The notes under the pieces: model-generated
The model's input: the letters and a program-made list of their open reading frames with translations, nothing else
Database searches by the model: none
Told to the model about the DNA's origin: nothing
Assembly: GCA_029555415.1 (NCBI GenBank)
Contig: JAKPSI010000060.1
Coordinates: 1 to 64,000 of the forward strand
DNA from: Bacteroidota bacterium
Lineage (GTDB): Bacteria; Bacteroidota; Bacteroidia; Chitinophagales; Chitinophagaceae
Reading direction: 5' to 3'
Length of the DNA stretch: 64,000 nt
Shown here: in pieces, positions 34,737-42,824 of the stretch
Layout: every line of letters starts with the position of its first letter
Numbering within the stretch: the stretch's first letter is position 1
Translations under genes and position numbers: made by a program

Positions 34737-36145
34737 TGGAACCGGATAAAAATATTGACCGTAATACTGTCCTTATGAATTCCCCCATTGGGGGAGTGTA
34801 TTTCATCGGAATCGGTGGAATAGGAATGAGCGCACTGGCCCGCTACTTTTTGTCAAGAGGCAGTAAAGTGAGCGGGTATGATAAAACAGCGACCGCGCTG
34901 ACGAAAGAGCTGGAAGCAGCAGGGGCGAAGATCCACTATGAAGACAATGTGGACCTGATCCCGAAAGATGTATCACTGGTGGTGTACACACCCGCGATAC
35001 CGGCTGGTCACAAAGAGTGGCAATACTATCGTGAGAACGGGTACAAAGTGGTGAAGCGGAGTGATGTGCTGGAGATCATCACAAAGAGTTCTTTTAATAT
35101 CTGTATCGCGGGAACGCACGGGAAAACGACGATCACGACCATGACGGGTCACTTGTTGCGCGACAGTGGCTATGGCTGCAATGCTTTCCTCGGAGGCATT
35201 TCAGTGAACTACGGTACGAACTTCTGGAGCCACGAGCGCGATGTATGTGTGGTGGAAGCCGATGAGTACGACCGGAGTTTCCTGAAGCTGAGCCCGGATG
35301 TGGCGGTGATCACGGCAATGGATGCCGATCATCTCGACATCTATGGAACAGCAGAAGCGATGGAAGAAGCGTTCATCGATTTCAGTAAAAGACTGAAACC
35401 CGGCGGATTGCTGGTGCACAGGCTGGGATTGGAAAGAAGCAGTGAGTTGGTTGCGGAACGAAAACTGACCTATGCGGCGCAGGATGAAAAAGCGGATGTA
35501 CACGCGCGCAACCTGCAAATGGTGAATGGAAGTTATTTATTCGATGTATATATAAAAGGAGAGGTGATCTCCGCGGTGAAACTGAATATGGGGGGCATGC
35601 ATAATGTGGAGAATGCCCTGGCAGCGATCGCTGTCGCCAGTTCTTTGGGAATAGAAAAAGACAAGATCCGGGATGCGGTCGCATCCTTCCGGGGTGTGAG
35701 AAGAAGATTCGAGTATGTGCTGCTGAATGAACGTATCGCGCTGATCGATGATTACGCGCACCACCCGGAAGAATTGCGCGCGCTGATCAGCAGCGCGAAA
35801 GCATTATTCCCGGACAGGCATTGCACGGTGGTCTTTCAGCCGCACCTGTTTAGCAGGACAAGAGATCTGGCCGATGGATTCGCGGAGAGTCTTGACCTGG
35901 CGGATGAAGTGATACTGCTGCCGATCTATCCCGCGAGGGAATTGCCGGTAGCGGGTGTAACGAGTGAAATGATCCTGCAACGGATGAAAGGAGAAAGGAA
36001 AGGGGTGATGGAAAAAGACGCGATGCTGAAATGGATGGAGCTGAATTTTTCGGCGAAGCAGGGTGCGAAAGAGGTCATCATCATGGCTGGTGCCGGTGAC
36101 ATCGATACACTGGTGCAGCCGGTCAAATTGATACTGGAACAATAA
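34736..36145 (+). CDS. murC: UDP-N-acetylmuramate:L-alanine ligase MurC
   Basis: MurC starts the peptide by adding L-alanine to UDP-MurNAc. The 469 residues begin with a 15-residue leader and then the Rossmann motif GVYFIGIGGIGMSALA, the ATP loop AGTHGKTTITT (near 124), EADEYDRSFL, the DDYAHHPEEL motif (near 338) and QPHLFSRT. The start codon overlaps the murG stop by one base; a second in-frame ATG at 34775 (MNSPIGGVYF) is also plausible. Confidence 0.95.
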   Translation: MEPDKNIDRNTVLMNSPIGGVYFIGIGGIGMSALARYFLSRGSKVSGYDKTATALTKELEAAGAKIHYEDNVDLIPKDVSLVVYTPAIPAGHKEWQYYRENGYKVVKRSDVLEIITKSSFNICIAGTHGKTTITTMTGHLLRDSGYGCNAFLGGISVNYGTNFWSHERDVCVVEADEYDRSFLKLSPDVAVITAMDADHLDIYGTAEAMEEAFIDFSKRLKPGGLLVHRLGLERSSELVAERKLTYAAQDEKADVHARNLQMVNGSYLFDVYIKGEVISAVKLNMGGMHNVENALAAIAVASSLGIEKDKIRDAVASFRGVRRRFEYVLLNERIALIDDYAHHPEELRALISSAKALFPDRHCTVVFQPHLFSRTRDLADGFAESLDLADEVILLPIYPARELPVAGVTSEMILQRMKGERKGVMEKDAMLKWMELNFSAKQGAKEVIIMAGAGDIDTLVQPVKLILEQ

Positions 36146-36149
36146 AAGT

Positions 36150-37205
36150 TTGAAAGGAAAAAGTACGATACGGAAGATCTTATTCATCAGCGTCTGGGTG
36201 CTGATCGGTGCGGGCATGGTCACTTTGCTGGCCGCCGCGATGCGCCGTCAGCACAATGACAGGTGCAAAGATTTTGAAGTGGTCATCGCCGGTAAGCAGG
36301 ATGTCATTTTCGCTGATCTGTCTGAAGTGACCGGCATGCTGAAAAAAGCGGCGAAGGGAGATGTGAAAGGACAGCTGATCGCTTCACTGAACCTGCGGAA
36401 CATGGAAGCATTGCTGGAGAAGAATGCCTGGATCCGAACCGCGGTATTGTATATCGACAACAAGAATGTACTGCATGTGAAAGTGCAGGAGCGGGAACCG
36501 GTGGCCCGCGTATTCACCAACTCCGGCAGTTCTTTTTATATCGACAGTACCGGTGCCCGTTTGCCGCTGTCGGACAAGCTGACCGCACGCCTTACGGTGT
36601 TCACCGGCTTTCCGGACCGCAGTAAGCTGACCGCAAAAGATAGTGTTTTGTTAAATGATGTACGTACCACAGCACTATTCATCTGGAACGATCCGTTCTG
36701 GAAGGCGCAGGTGGCGCAACTGGACATTACAGATGACGGTAAGTTCGAAATGATCCCGCTCGTGGGTGATCATGTGGTCCGGCTGGGGAATGGAGAGGAC
36801 ATTGCCGCCAAATTCCACCGGCTCTATGTATTCTATTCCACCGTACTCAATCAGGCGGGTTTTGAAAAATACAAAGTGATCGATGTGCAGTATAAAGGAC
36901 AGGTAGTGGGAGTGAAAGACCGTGCGAAGGCTGCCGTTGATTCCGTACAGGTTCGCAGGAATATCGAACAGATGCTGCAACAGGCCGCCAGACAGGATGA
37001 CGAGAACGCGAAACTGACAACGGATGCACCGGCAGTACAGACACCTGCCGTGACCATCGCAGCACCGGATGCGGACAATGACCCGAAACCCGTGAAACAG
37101 GATGGGCCGAAAAAACCGGCCGCCAGAACAACAGCGAATCCGCCGAAACCGGCGGGAGGGCAACACAGGGTGCCGAGAGCGGTGATGCCTAAACGAAATG
37201 GATAA
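36150..37205 (+). CDS. ftsQ: Cell division protein FtsQ with long C-terminal tail
   Basis: FtsQ (DivIB) is a bitopic divisome protein. The TTG start at 36150 gives a basic N-terminus and a membrane helix (about residues 10-30, FISVWVLIGAGMVTLLAAA). A POTRA-like segment follows (about 45-115), then the FtsQ/DivIB domain with AWIRTAVLYIDNKNVLHVKVQEREPVA-type strands. From about residue 265 a tail of about 85 residues, rich in Ala, Pro, Lys and Thr, extends into the periplasm; E. coli FtsQ lacks it. The stop codon is the last part of the first unit of a heptamer array. Confidence 0.87.
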   Translation: MKGKSTIRKILFISVWVLIGAGMVTLLAAAMRRQHNDRCKDFEVVIAGKQDVIFADLSEVTGMLKKAAKGDVKGQLIASLNLRNMEALLEKNAWIRTAVLYIDNKNVLHVKVQEREPVARVFTNSGSSFYIDSTGARLPLSDKLTARLTVFTGFPDRSKLTAKDSVLLNDVRTTALFIWNDPFWKAQVAQLDITDDGKFEMIPLVGDHVVRLGNGEDIAAKFHRLYVFYSTVLNQAGFEKYKVIDVQYKGQVVGVKDRAKAAVDSVQVRRNIEQMLQQAARQDDENAKLTTDAPAVQTPAVTIAAPDADNDPKPVKQDGPKKPAARTTANPPKPAGGQHRVPRAVMPKRNG

Positions 37206-37247
37206 TTGATAATGGATAAATGATAATTGATAACGGATAATTGAGAA
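37199..37247. repeat. Heptamer tandem array, unit TTGATAA (7 units) at the ftsQ end
   Basis: Seven gapless 7-base units of the form NNGATAA (TGGATAA, TTGATAA, ATGATAA, CGGATAA and a final TTGAGAA). The ftsQ stop codon TAA (37203-37205) is part of the first unit. It is the cleanest array in the window by number of units. Confidence 0.9.
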
Positions 37248-37270
37248 CAACGAACAAACAACTATAAGAA

Positions 37271-37290
37271 CGATTTCAAAAACAACTAAA
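37271..37290 (+). promoter_or_regulatory. A-rich leader element before ftsA, shared with ftsZ
   Basis: CGATTTCAAAAACAACTAAA ends 9 bases before the ftsA ATG. A near copy (CGAATTCGAAAAACAACTAA, 38734-38753) lies before ftsZ and a shorter one (AACAACTAAAAA, 25969-25980) before the chosen ftsI start. It may serve in place of a Shine-Dalgarno sequence or be part of a promoter; the sequence does not decide. Confidence 0.35.
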
Positions 37291-37299
37291 ACTTGATCT

Positions 37300-38679
37300 A
37301 TGAACAACGAACAACCCATTATTGTCGGTCTTGACATTGGAACAACCAAGATCGCAGTAATCGCCGGTCGTAAGAACGAATTCGGCAAACTGGAGATCCT
37401 CGGGTTCGGGAAATCCAATTCAAATGGTGTGAAGCACGGACAGGTGCTGAACATCGATGAAACCATCAAAGCCATCCGCGCCGCTCTGGAGAATTGCTTC
37501 GCCTCCAACCCCGACCTGGATGTGAAAGAAGTGTATGTAGGTATTGCGGGTCATCATATCAAGAGCCTGCAGACCAGAGGTGATATCGTCCGTCACAGCA
37601 CGGAAGATGAGATCACACAAAAAGAGATCGATCAGCTGATCGAAGATCAGCGTAAGACCTATATCCCGGCCGGTGATCAGATCATCGATGTGATCCCGCA
37701 GGAATTCACGGTCGATAATCATCCGAACATCCCGAACCCCATCGGTTACGGCGGTGTAAAGATCGGCGCGAACTTCCATATCATCACTGGTGATAAGAAT
37801 GCCATCAAGAACATCAACCGCAGTGTGGAGAAATCAGGACTGCTCACCAAGGACCTCGTGTTGCAGCCCCTCGCTTCTTCTTCCGCCGTAATGGGTCAGG
37901 AAGACCTGGAAGCAGGTGTGGCCATCGTGGATATCGGTGGTGGTACAACCGACCTCGCCGTGTTCTATGAAGGGATCCTCAAACATACCGCGGTGATCCC
38001 TTTTGCTGGTGAGAATATCACCAATGATATCAAGACCGGTCTGGGTGTACTGAAAACACAGGCAGAAGCGATGAAAGTTCAGTTCGGCAGTGCGCTGGCG
38101 AATGAAGCAAAATCGAATGCTTATATCACGATCCCTGGTCTGCGCGGCATGCCTGCCAAAGAGATCAGCGTGAAGAACCTGGCCAATATCATCCAGGCAC
38201 GTATGAGTGAGATCATGGACTTCGTGACCTATCATCTCAAGCAAGTAGGTCTGGACAACCGCAACCTCAATGGTGGTATCATCCTTACGGGTGGTGGTTC
38301 CCAGCTGCGTCACCTGATCCAGCTGACTGAATATGTGACCGGTTTACCGGCACGTATCGGTTTTCCGAATGAACATCTCGCGGCTGGTCATATTGAAGAA
38401 CTTGCTAAACCGACCTACTCTACTTGTATCGGTCTCATCCTGAAAGGATATGACGACTACGAACACAAACGCAAGAAATTCGATCAGGAATTCCGCAAAG
38501 TGGATGTGCCGCAGGGTCTGAAAAGACAACTGGCACAGGGAGAGGAAATGGTTGCCGAAGAAGAAGCCGTTTCCGCTGATACCATGAAGAGCCGTAACGG
38601 AGGTCTGAAGGATTTCTGGGGCCGCTTCAAAGATGGCATCATCGACCTGTTCAAGGAAGAAGAAGACAAACATTTATAA
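37300..38679 (+). CDS. ftsA: Cell division protein FtsA
   Basis: FtsA is the actin-like protein that anchors FtsZ to the membrane. The 459 residues contain the phosphate-1 motif IVGLDIGTTKIAVIAG (residues 7-22), an inserted 1C subdomain, the phosphate-2 motif VAIVDIGGGTTDLAVF and the adenosine motif IILTGGGSQL. The C-terminus (KDFWGRFKDGIIDLF) has the pattern of the amphipathic membrane-targeting helix. It starts 94 bases after ftsQ, beyond a heptamer array. Confidence 0.96.
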   Translation: MNNEQPIIVGLDIGTTKIAVIAGRKNEFGKLEILGFGKSNSNGVKHGQVLNIDETIKAIRAALENCFASNPDLDVKEVYVGIAGHHIKSLQTRGDIVRHSTEDEITQKEIDQLIEDQRKTYIPAGDQIIDVIPQEFTVDNHPNIPNPIGYGGVKIGANFHIITGDKNAIKNINRSVEKSGLLTKDLVLQPLASSSAVMGQEDLEAGVAIVDIGGGTTDLAVFYEGILKHTAVIPFAGENITNDIKTGLGVLKTQAEAMKVQFGSALANEAKSNAYITIPGLRGMPAKEISVKNLANIIQARMSEIMDFVTYHLKQVGLDNRNLNGGIILTGGGSQLRHLIQLTEYVTGLPARIGFPNEHLAAGHIEELAKPTYSTCIGLILKGYDDYEHKRKKFDQEFRKVDVPQGLKRQLAQGEEMVAEEEAVSADTMKSRNGGLKDFWGRFKDGIIDLFKEEEDKHL

Positions 38680-38689
38680 TGCATCATAC

Positions 38690-38715
38690 GCATCCCTTCC
38701 ACAGGGAAGGGATGC
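38690..38715 (+). terminator. Hairpin between ftsA and ftsZ, possible attenuator
   Basis: An 11-bp stem (GCATCCCTTCC at 38690-38700 with GGAAGGGATGC at 38705-38715, loop ACAG) is followed by TTCAGTTCTTTT, a weak T run. It may be a partial terminator or an mRNA-processing structure that sets FtsA and FtsZ amounts apart. Confidence 0.5.
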
Positions 38716-38733
38716 TTCAGTTCTTTTCACAGA

Positions 38734-38753
38734 CGAATTCGAAAAACAACTAA
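38734..38753 (+). promoter_or_regulatory. A-rich leader element before ftsZ, copy of the ftsA element
   Basis: CGAATTCGAAAAACAACTAA lies 54 bases before the ftsZ ATG and shares almost all bases with the element just before ftsA (37271-37290). Confidence 0.35.
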
Positions 38754-38807
38754 CCCTTTTATTCAAGGTTCCGGTGACGGAAACGGCCGGAGCACAATTC
38801 TAACTTT

Positions 38808-40730
38808 ATGATACATTTTGACCTGCCAAAAGAGAAATCCTCCATTCTGAAAGTGATTGGTGTTGGCGGCGGCGGCGGAAACGCTGTTAACCATATGTTC
38901 GGCCAGCAGATCGAGGGCGTCAATTTCATTATCTGTAATACTGATGCACAGGCCCTCGCGGGCAGTGGCATCCCTAACCGCATCCAGCTCGGACCCCATC
39001 TGACACAGGGTTTGGGCGCAGGTGCGAATCCTGAGATCGGTCGTCAGGCGACTGAAGAATCACTCGAAGAGATCAAACGCATCCTGGAGGTGAATACCAA
39101 AATGGCATTCATCACGGCAGGTATGGGCGGCGGTACCGGCACCGGCGGCGCACCCATCATCGCCAAGATCTGTAAGGACCTCGGCATTCTGACCGTTGGT
39201 ATCGTTACCCTTCCCTTCGCGTATGAAGGAAAGAAACGTCAGCAACAGGCTGAAGAAGGCATCAAAGTCCTGAAACAATATGTGGATACCCTGCTGGTGA
39301 TCAGCAATGATAAATTACGTCATCAGTTCGGTAATCTGAAAATGCGTGAAGCATTCGAGAAAGCGGATAACGTACTCGCTACCGCTGCCAAATGTATCAC
39401 GGATGTGATCAACAGCACGGGTCAGATCAACGTCGACTTCGCGGATGTATGCACCGTTATGAAGAGTGGTGGTGTCGCGATCCTCGGTAATGCGGCCGCA
39501 TCCGGTGAAAACCGCGCGCAGCTTGCCATTGAAGAGGCGTTGAATTCTCCGCTGCTGAATGACAGCGATATCAAAGGAGCCAAATGGATCCTCATCAATA
39601 TCAACTCCGCTGAAGGCCAGCATGAATTCACGATGGATGAAGTGGAAGTGATCCAGAATTACCTGCTCAGTCATGCCGGTGATGATACCGATGTGATCCT
39701 GGGTATGGGATATGACAATACACTCGGCGATCAGATCGGCATCACACTGATCGCTACCGGCTTTGAGCATAAAGATCCGTTCGCGAAACCGGTTCCGAAG
39801 AAAGAAGAACCCAAACCGGAAGAGAAGATCGTGATGGTACTGGATACCAAACCGGTTGTTGCGGTTGTGAAACCTGTTGCGCCGATCGTAGAAGAGGTAA
39901 AACCGGTTGAAGTGCCTGTAAAGGAAGAGCCCAAAATGGAAATGCCGAAAGCGGAAGCTCCCGTTGCGGAACACCTGGCACCGAAGCTGGTGGAAGAATT
40001 TCCTGTGGCAGCAGCACCTGTATTCGATATCTCGGATATCCGTGAAACAGCTGAACCACAGGTGGTGATCTGGGAACTGCAACCCGAAGAAAAACCGGCC
40101 GCGATGAAGCCGGTCATTAAAACCGAAGAAACGCCGAAGCCTGAAGTCCAGGTGAAGGCTGCTGTGATACCTCCTCCGGCCAAACTGGAAGAGATCATTA
40201 AAGAAGGTACCAACCCGGTGTCTGCAGCATCGGGCGGTTATCTGGCCAGACCTTCTAATATCTATGCAGAATCTAAACCAGAGGTCTCTACCTCAATCAC
40301 TTCTGCGGAAGAACCCGTCACGGCCCGCCAGTCTGCCGCAAATGAAGAGGATGAACTCCTCGATCTGCAAATGCAGCTGGTGGAACGTGATGATATTCCT
40401 GCGGCGGATGCGCCGTTGGCCCATCAAACTCATTCACATCTCCAACCCGCGGTAGAGGATTCTGCATTGCAGGACGAAACCGAGGACCAGAAACGTAGGG
40501 CAGCTGAACGCTTACAGAAATTACGTAACCTGTCGTTCAATGTTAATGCGGCTGACCCGAATAATGAGTTTGAAACTGTGCCGGCTTACATCCGCCGCAA
40601 TATGGAATTGTATAACAGCAATTCCCAGGTAGAGAATTTTTACAGCAATTACGAAGTGAAAGCTGATGACCGCAATCAGGGACATATCAGCACGATCAAT
40701 ACATTCTTAGACGGGAAGAAACCCGATTAA
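38808..40730 (+). CDS. ftsZ: Cell division protein FtsZ with very long C-terminal region
   Basis: FtsZ is the tubulin-like GTPase that forms the division ring. The GTPase core (about residues 10-320) has GVGGGGGNAVNHM, the tubulin signature AGMGGGTGTGGAPI (near 103) and the synergy loop NVDFADV. Residues about 325-590 form a Pro/Glu/Lys/Val-rich low-complexity linker of about 265 residues. The conserved C-terminal motif VPAYIRR (591-597), the usual FtsA-binding peptide, is followed by 43 further residues ending LDGKKPD. The total of 640 residues far exceeds E. coli FtsZ (383). The gene ends the cluster and has its own terminator. Confidence 0.96.
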   Translation: MIHFDLPKEKSSILKVIGVGGGGGNAVNHMFGQQIEGVNFIICNTDAQALAGSGIPNRIQLGPHLTQGLGAGANPEIGRQATEESLEEIKRILEVNTKMAFITAGMGGGTGTGGAPIIAKICKDLGILTVGIVTLPFAYEGKKRQQQAEEGIKVLKQYVDTLLVISNDKLRHQFGNLKMREAFEKADNVLATAAKCITDVINSTGQINVDFADVCTVMKSGGVAILGNAAASGENRAQLAIEEALNSPLLNDSDIKGAKWILININSAEGQHEFTMDEVEVIQNYLLSHAGDDTDVILGMGYDNTLGDQIGITLIATGFEHKDPFAKPVPKKEEPKPEEKIVMVLDTKPVVAVVKPVAPIVEEVKPVEVPVKEEPKMEMPKAEAPVAEHLAPKLVEEFPVAAAPVFDISDIRETAEPQVVIWELQPEEKPAAMKPVIKTEETPKPEVQVKAAVIPPPAKLEEIIKEGTNPVSAASGGYLARPSNIYAESKPEVSTSITSAEEPVTARQSAANEEDELLDLQMQLVERDDIPAADAPLAHQTHSHLQPAVEDSALQDETEDQKRRAAERLQKLRNLSFNVNAADPNNEFETVPAYIRRNMELYNSNSQVENFYSNYEVKADDRNQGHISTINTFLDGKKPD

Positions 40731-40751
40731 TTCTGTTCGTTCCAATGAAGC

Positions 40752-40781
40752 CCCGTCCGCCCCGGGCTAACCGGGCGGCAC
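40752..40781. repeat. GC-rich dispersed element, copy 1
   Basis: A GC-rich stretch of about 30 bases beginning CCCGTCCG and ending CCGGGCGGCA, with an inner CCCGG / CCGGG stem. A close copy lies at 59651-59680. Confidence 0.6.
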
Positions 40782-40809
40782 GAGCATTTAGCTAGTGTTT
40801 TTAGTTGTT

Positions 40810-40836
40810 CCCCCCGATCTCCATCGGGGGGTTTTT
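40810..40836 (+). terminator. Rho-independent terminator of the dcw cluster
   Basis: A 9-bp stem (CCCCCCGAT at 40810-40818 with ATCGGGGGG at 40823-40831, loop CTCC) followed by five T residues, 79 bases past the ftsZ stop codon. Confidence 0.92.
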
Positions 40837-40866
40837 ATTGGAGGAACTTTTTGAAGTTATGGTTTT

Positions 40867-40935
40867 GGGCGGAACGCCCGGGGGATAGATCTGGGTTTGA
40901 ATGCTTCGAAGCGGCACGCTTCGAAGATCGCGATA
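40867..40935. repeat. Hairpin cluster between ftsZ and the ABC permease gene
   Basis: A small hairpin GGGCG-GAA-CGCCC (40867-40879), then a 9-bp hairpin with arms CTTCGAAGC (40904-40912) and GCTTCGAAG (40918-40926), and then CGATAGAAT at 40931-40939. The second hairpin and the GATAGAAT sequence recur in the spacer at 59768-59833. Confidence 0.65.
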
Positions 40936-40936
40936 G

Positions 40937-40967
40937 AATAAAAACCCCGGACCAAAGGTCCGGGGTT
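40937..40967 (-). terminator. Rho-independent terminator of the ABC permease gene
   Basis: An 11-bp stem (AACCCCGGACC at 40943-40953 with GGTCCGGGGTT at 40957-40967, loop AAA) is followed on the minus strand by a T run. It lies 20 bases past the permease stop codon. Confidence 0.9.
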
Positions 40968-40987
40968 CACAAAATGATTTATACTTT

Positions 40988-41803
40988 TTACAGATCCCTT
41001 GTCTTGTTAATGCGGAAACAGATCAGCCAGATCACCGTAGTGAGGATGATCGTGTAGATCACATGCGTGTTGATATTATTTACTGCGTTCGTGTAAGCAT
41101 CCTGGTCCAGCTTACCCATGAAAGCGGGCATGGGGATGATGCGGTCAGACATTTCAAGCGGCAGGAAGCGGCCGATATCCTTTGCCTTGAAATGTGCCAG
41201 TCTTTCCAGGATGTTCTCCAGTACCAGGAAATAGAACAGGAACAAACCCAGTGATATGAAGGCTTTCCGGATCAGGAATCCGATCAGGAAGGCGATCGAA
41301 AGCTGGGAGAATGTCTGTAAGGCAAAAAGCCCCGCGTATTGGATCTGATCGAAAGGAGAAGCAGTCCCATCGCCCTTATTCATAAAACCGATCGCGATGG
41401 AAACGGCCATGTACATGAGCGTAATGATCAGGGACGTGATCATCACATCCGTGAGCTTGGCTGTCATGAACTGCTGACGGCTCCAACCGTCGATCACATT
41501 CTGACGATGCGTTTTGAATGTGTACTCATTGGTGATGAACATGATCACCAGCACCGCCGGAATGAATACGAATAATGAGGAAGCGAACGCTACCGTATGC
41601 CATACCTCCGGGAAAGTGAAGGGATTGCCGATATACATTTTTGCCAGCTTGCCTGCTGTATCCGCACGGCCTACCAGATTCTGATAAATATTATAAAAGA
41701 TATAATTCACGCCCGGATAGGCGAGCGCGGTTACGATGGTCAGCCACCAGAAAGCATTGTACTTCCTGATCTTCAGCCATTCTGTTTTAATGATATTGAG
41801 CAT
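40988..41803 (-). CDS. ABC-2 type transporter permease
   Basis: This 271-residue inner-membrane protein has about six hydrophobic helices (near residues 18-38, 75-95, 112-135, 145-165, 170-195 and 240-262) and the N-terminal pattern of ABC-2 permeases (MLNIIKTEWLKIRKYNAFWW). With the ATPase gene 19 bases upstream it makes a two-component exporter. The substrate is not evident; such pairs in Bacteroidota are often annotated as antibiotic or lipid exporters, but nothing here decides that. Confidence 0.88.
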   Translation of the reverse strand: MLNIIKTEWLKIRKYNAFWWLTIVTALAYPGVNYIFYNIYQNLVGRADTAGKLAKMYIGNPFTFPEVWHTVAFASSLFVFIPAVLVIMFITNEYTFKTHRQNVIDGWSRQQFMTAKLTDVMITSLIITLMYMAVSIAIGFMNKGDGTASPFDQIQYAGLFALQTFSQLSIAFLIGFLIRKAFISLGLFLFYFLVLENILERLAHFKAKDIGRFLPLEMSDRIIPMPAFMGKLDQDAYTNAVNNINTHVIYTIILTTVIWLICFRINKTRDL

Positions 41804-41822
41804 AAAATAATAAGGTAAATGA

Positions 41823-42719
41823 TTAGTTATTGGTCAGTTCAAAGAATCTTGCTTCCAGCCTTTTCTTTTTCAGGAGCAGGTGGTTGAGCACGATGCCTTT
41901 ATCAAAGCAGTATTTATTGATGTCATCCAGTCGCGCCGTTCCTTTCTTCAATGTCACGGAAACCGCATTGCCACTGATCTCAAAATTGCTGCAGCCGGGC
42001 CATTGGCGCATCGCCGCTTCCAACGCCTGCAAGTCGGCCGCGCTCACTTCCACCACATCATCATTACTCAGCACTTCCTCCACATCACCGGTGGTGATGA
42101 GATTTCCGGTCTTCAGGATCGCGACGTGTGTACAGACTTTTTCCACTTCATCCAGCAAGTGACTTGCCATGATGATCGTATGTCCTGCATCCTTGAGTTC
42201 ATTAATCAGTGCACGGATCTCCGCGATACCGACCGGATCCAGCCCGTTCGTGGGTTCATCCAGTACCAGTACACTCGGACTGCCCAATAAAGCCGCACCG
42301 ATGGCCAGTCTTTGTTTCATACCCAGACTGAAAGTCCGGAATGGACTATTCCTGCGCTGATACAAGCCAACTTTTTTGAGTACGCTTTCGATGTCAGCAT
42401 CCGTTCCGCGTCCACTGATCTGTTTCGTGATCTTCAGGTTATCACTGGCGGACATATAATGATAGAAGTTCGGCGTCTCCAGCAGGGAACCGATCTTTTT
42501 GCGTTGTTCACTTGTACCAGGCTGCCCGAACCAGGAGAATTGACCCTGATTCGCTTTCAATACATTCAGGATGATACTGAGGAGGGTGGTCTTACCACTT
42601 CCGTTCGGGCCCAATACCCCGAATACACTGCCTTCCGGCACTTCGAAGGAAACCCCGTTCAGGGCCCGGACCGATCCGTAGTTTTTTGCGATCCCGTTAA
42701 TTGCAAGTACTGCTGCCAT
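41823..42719 (-). CDS. ABC transporter ATP-binding protein
   Basis: This 298-residue ATPase has Walker A GPNGSGKTT (near residue 36), the signature FSLGMKQRLAIG (a degenerate LSGGQ loop, as in the DrrA/CcmA class), Walker B VLVLDEPTNGLD and an H-loop in MASHLLDEVEKV. The C-terminal 80 residues are the extra domain seen in ABC-2 exporter ATPases. It forms an operon with the permease gene downstream. It is divergent from the TIGR01777 epimerase gene, with a spacer of 105 bases. Confidence 0.93.
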   Translation of the reverse strand: MAAVLAINGIAKNYGSVRALNGVSFEVPEGSVFGVLGPNGSGKTTLLSIILNVLKANQGQFSWFGQPGTSEQRKKIGSLLETPNFYHYMSASDNLKITKQISGRGTDADIESVLKKVGLYQRRNSPFRTFSLGMKQRLAIGAALLGSPSVLVLDEPTNGLDPVGIAEIRALINELKDAGHTIIMASHLLDEVEKVCTHVAILKTGNLITTGDVEEVLSNDDVVEVSAADLQALEAAMRQWPGCSNFEISGNAVSVTLKKGTARLDDINKYCFDKGIVLNHLLLKKKRLEARFFELTNN

Positions 42720-42824
42720 AAAATGTTGCTTTTATTCAGTTCCAAGATAACCGTTTCCGCCCCGTGTGCGGAAAAAATTATAACAATGGTAAATGTTTAG
42801 TGTTATAAGAACTAAATTCCACTC

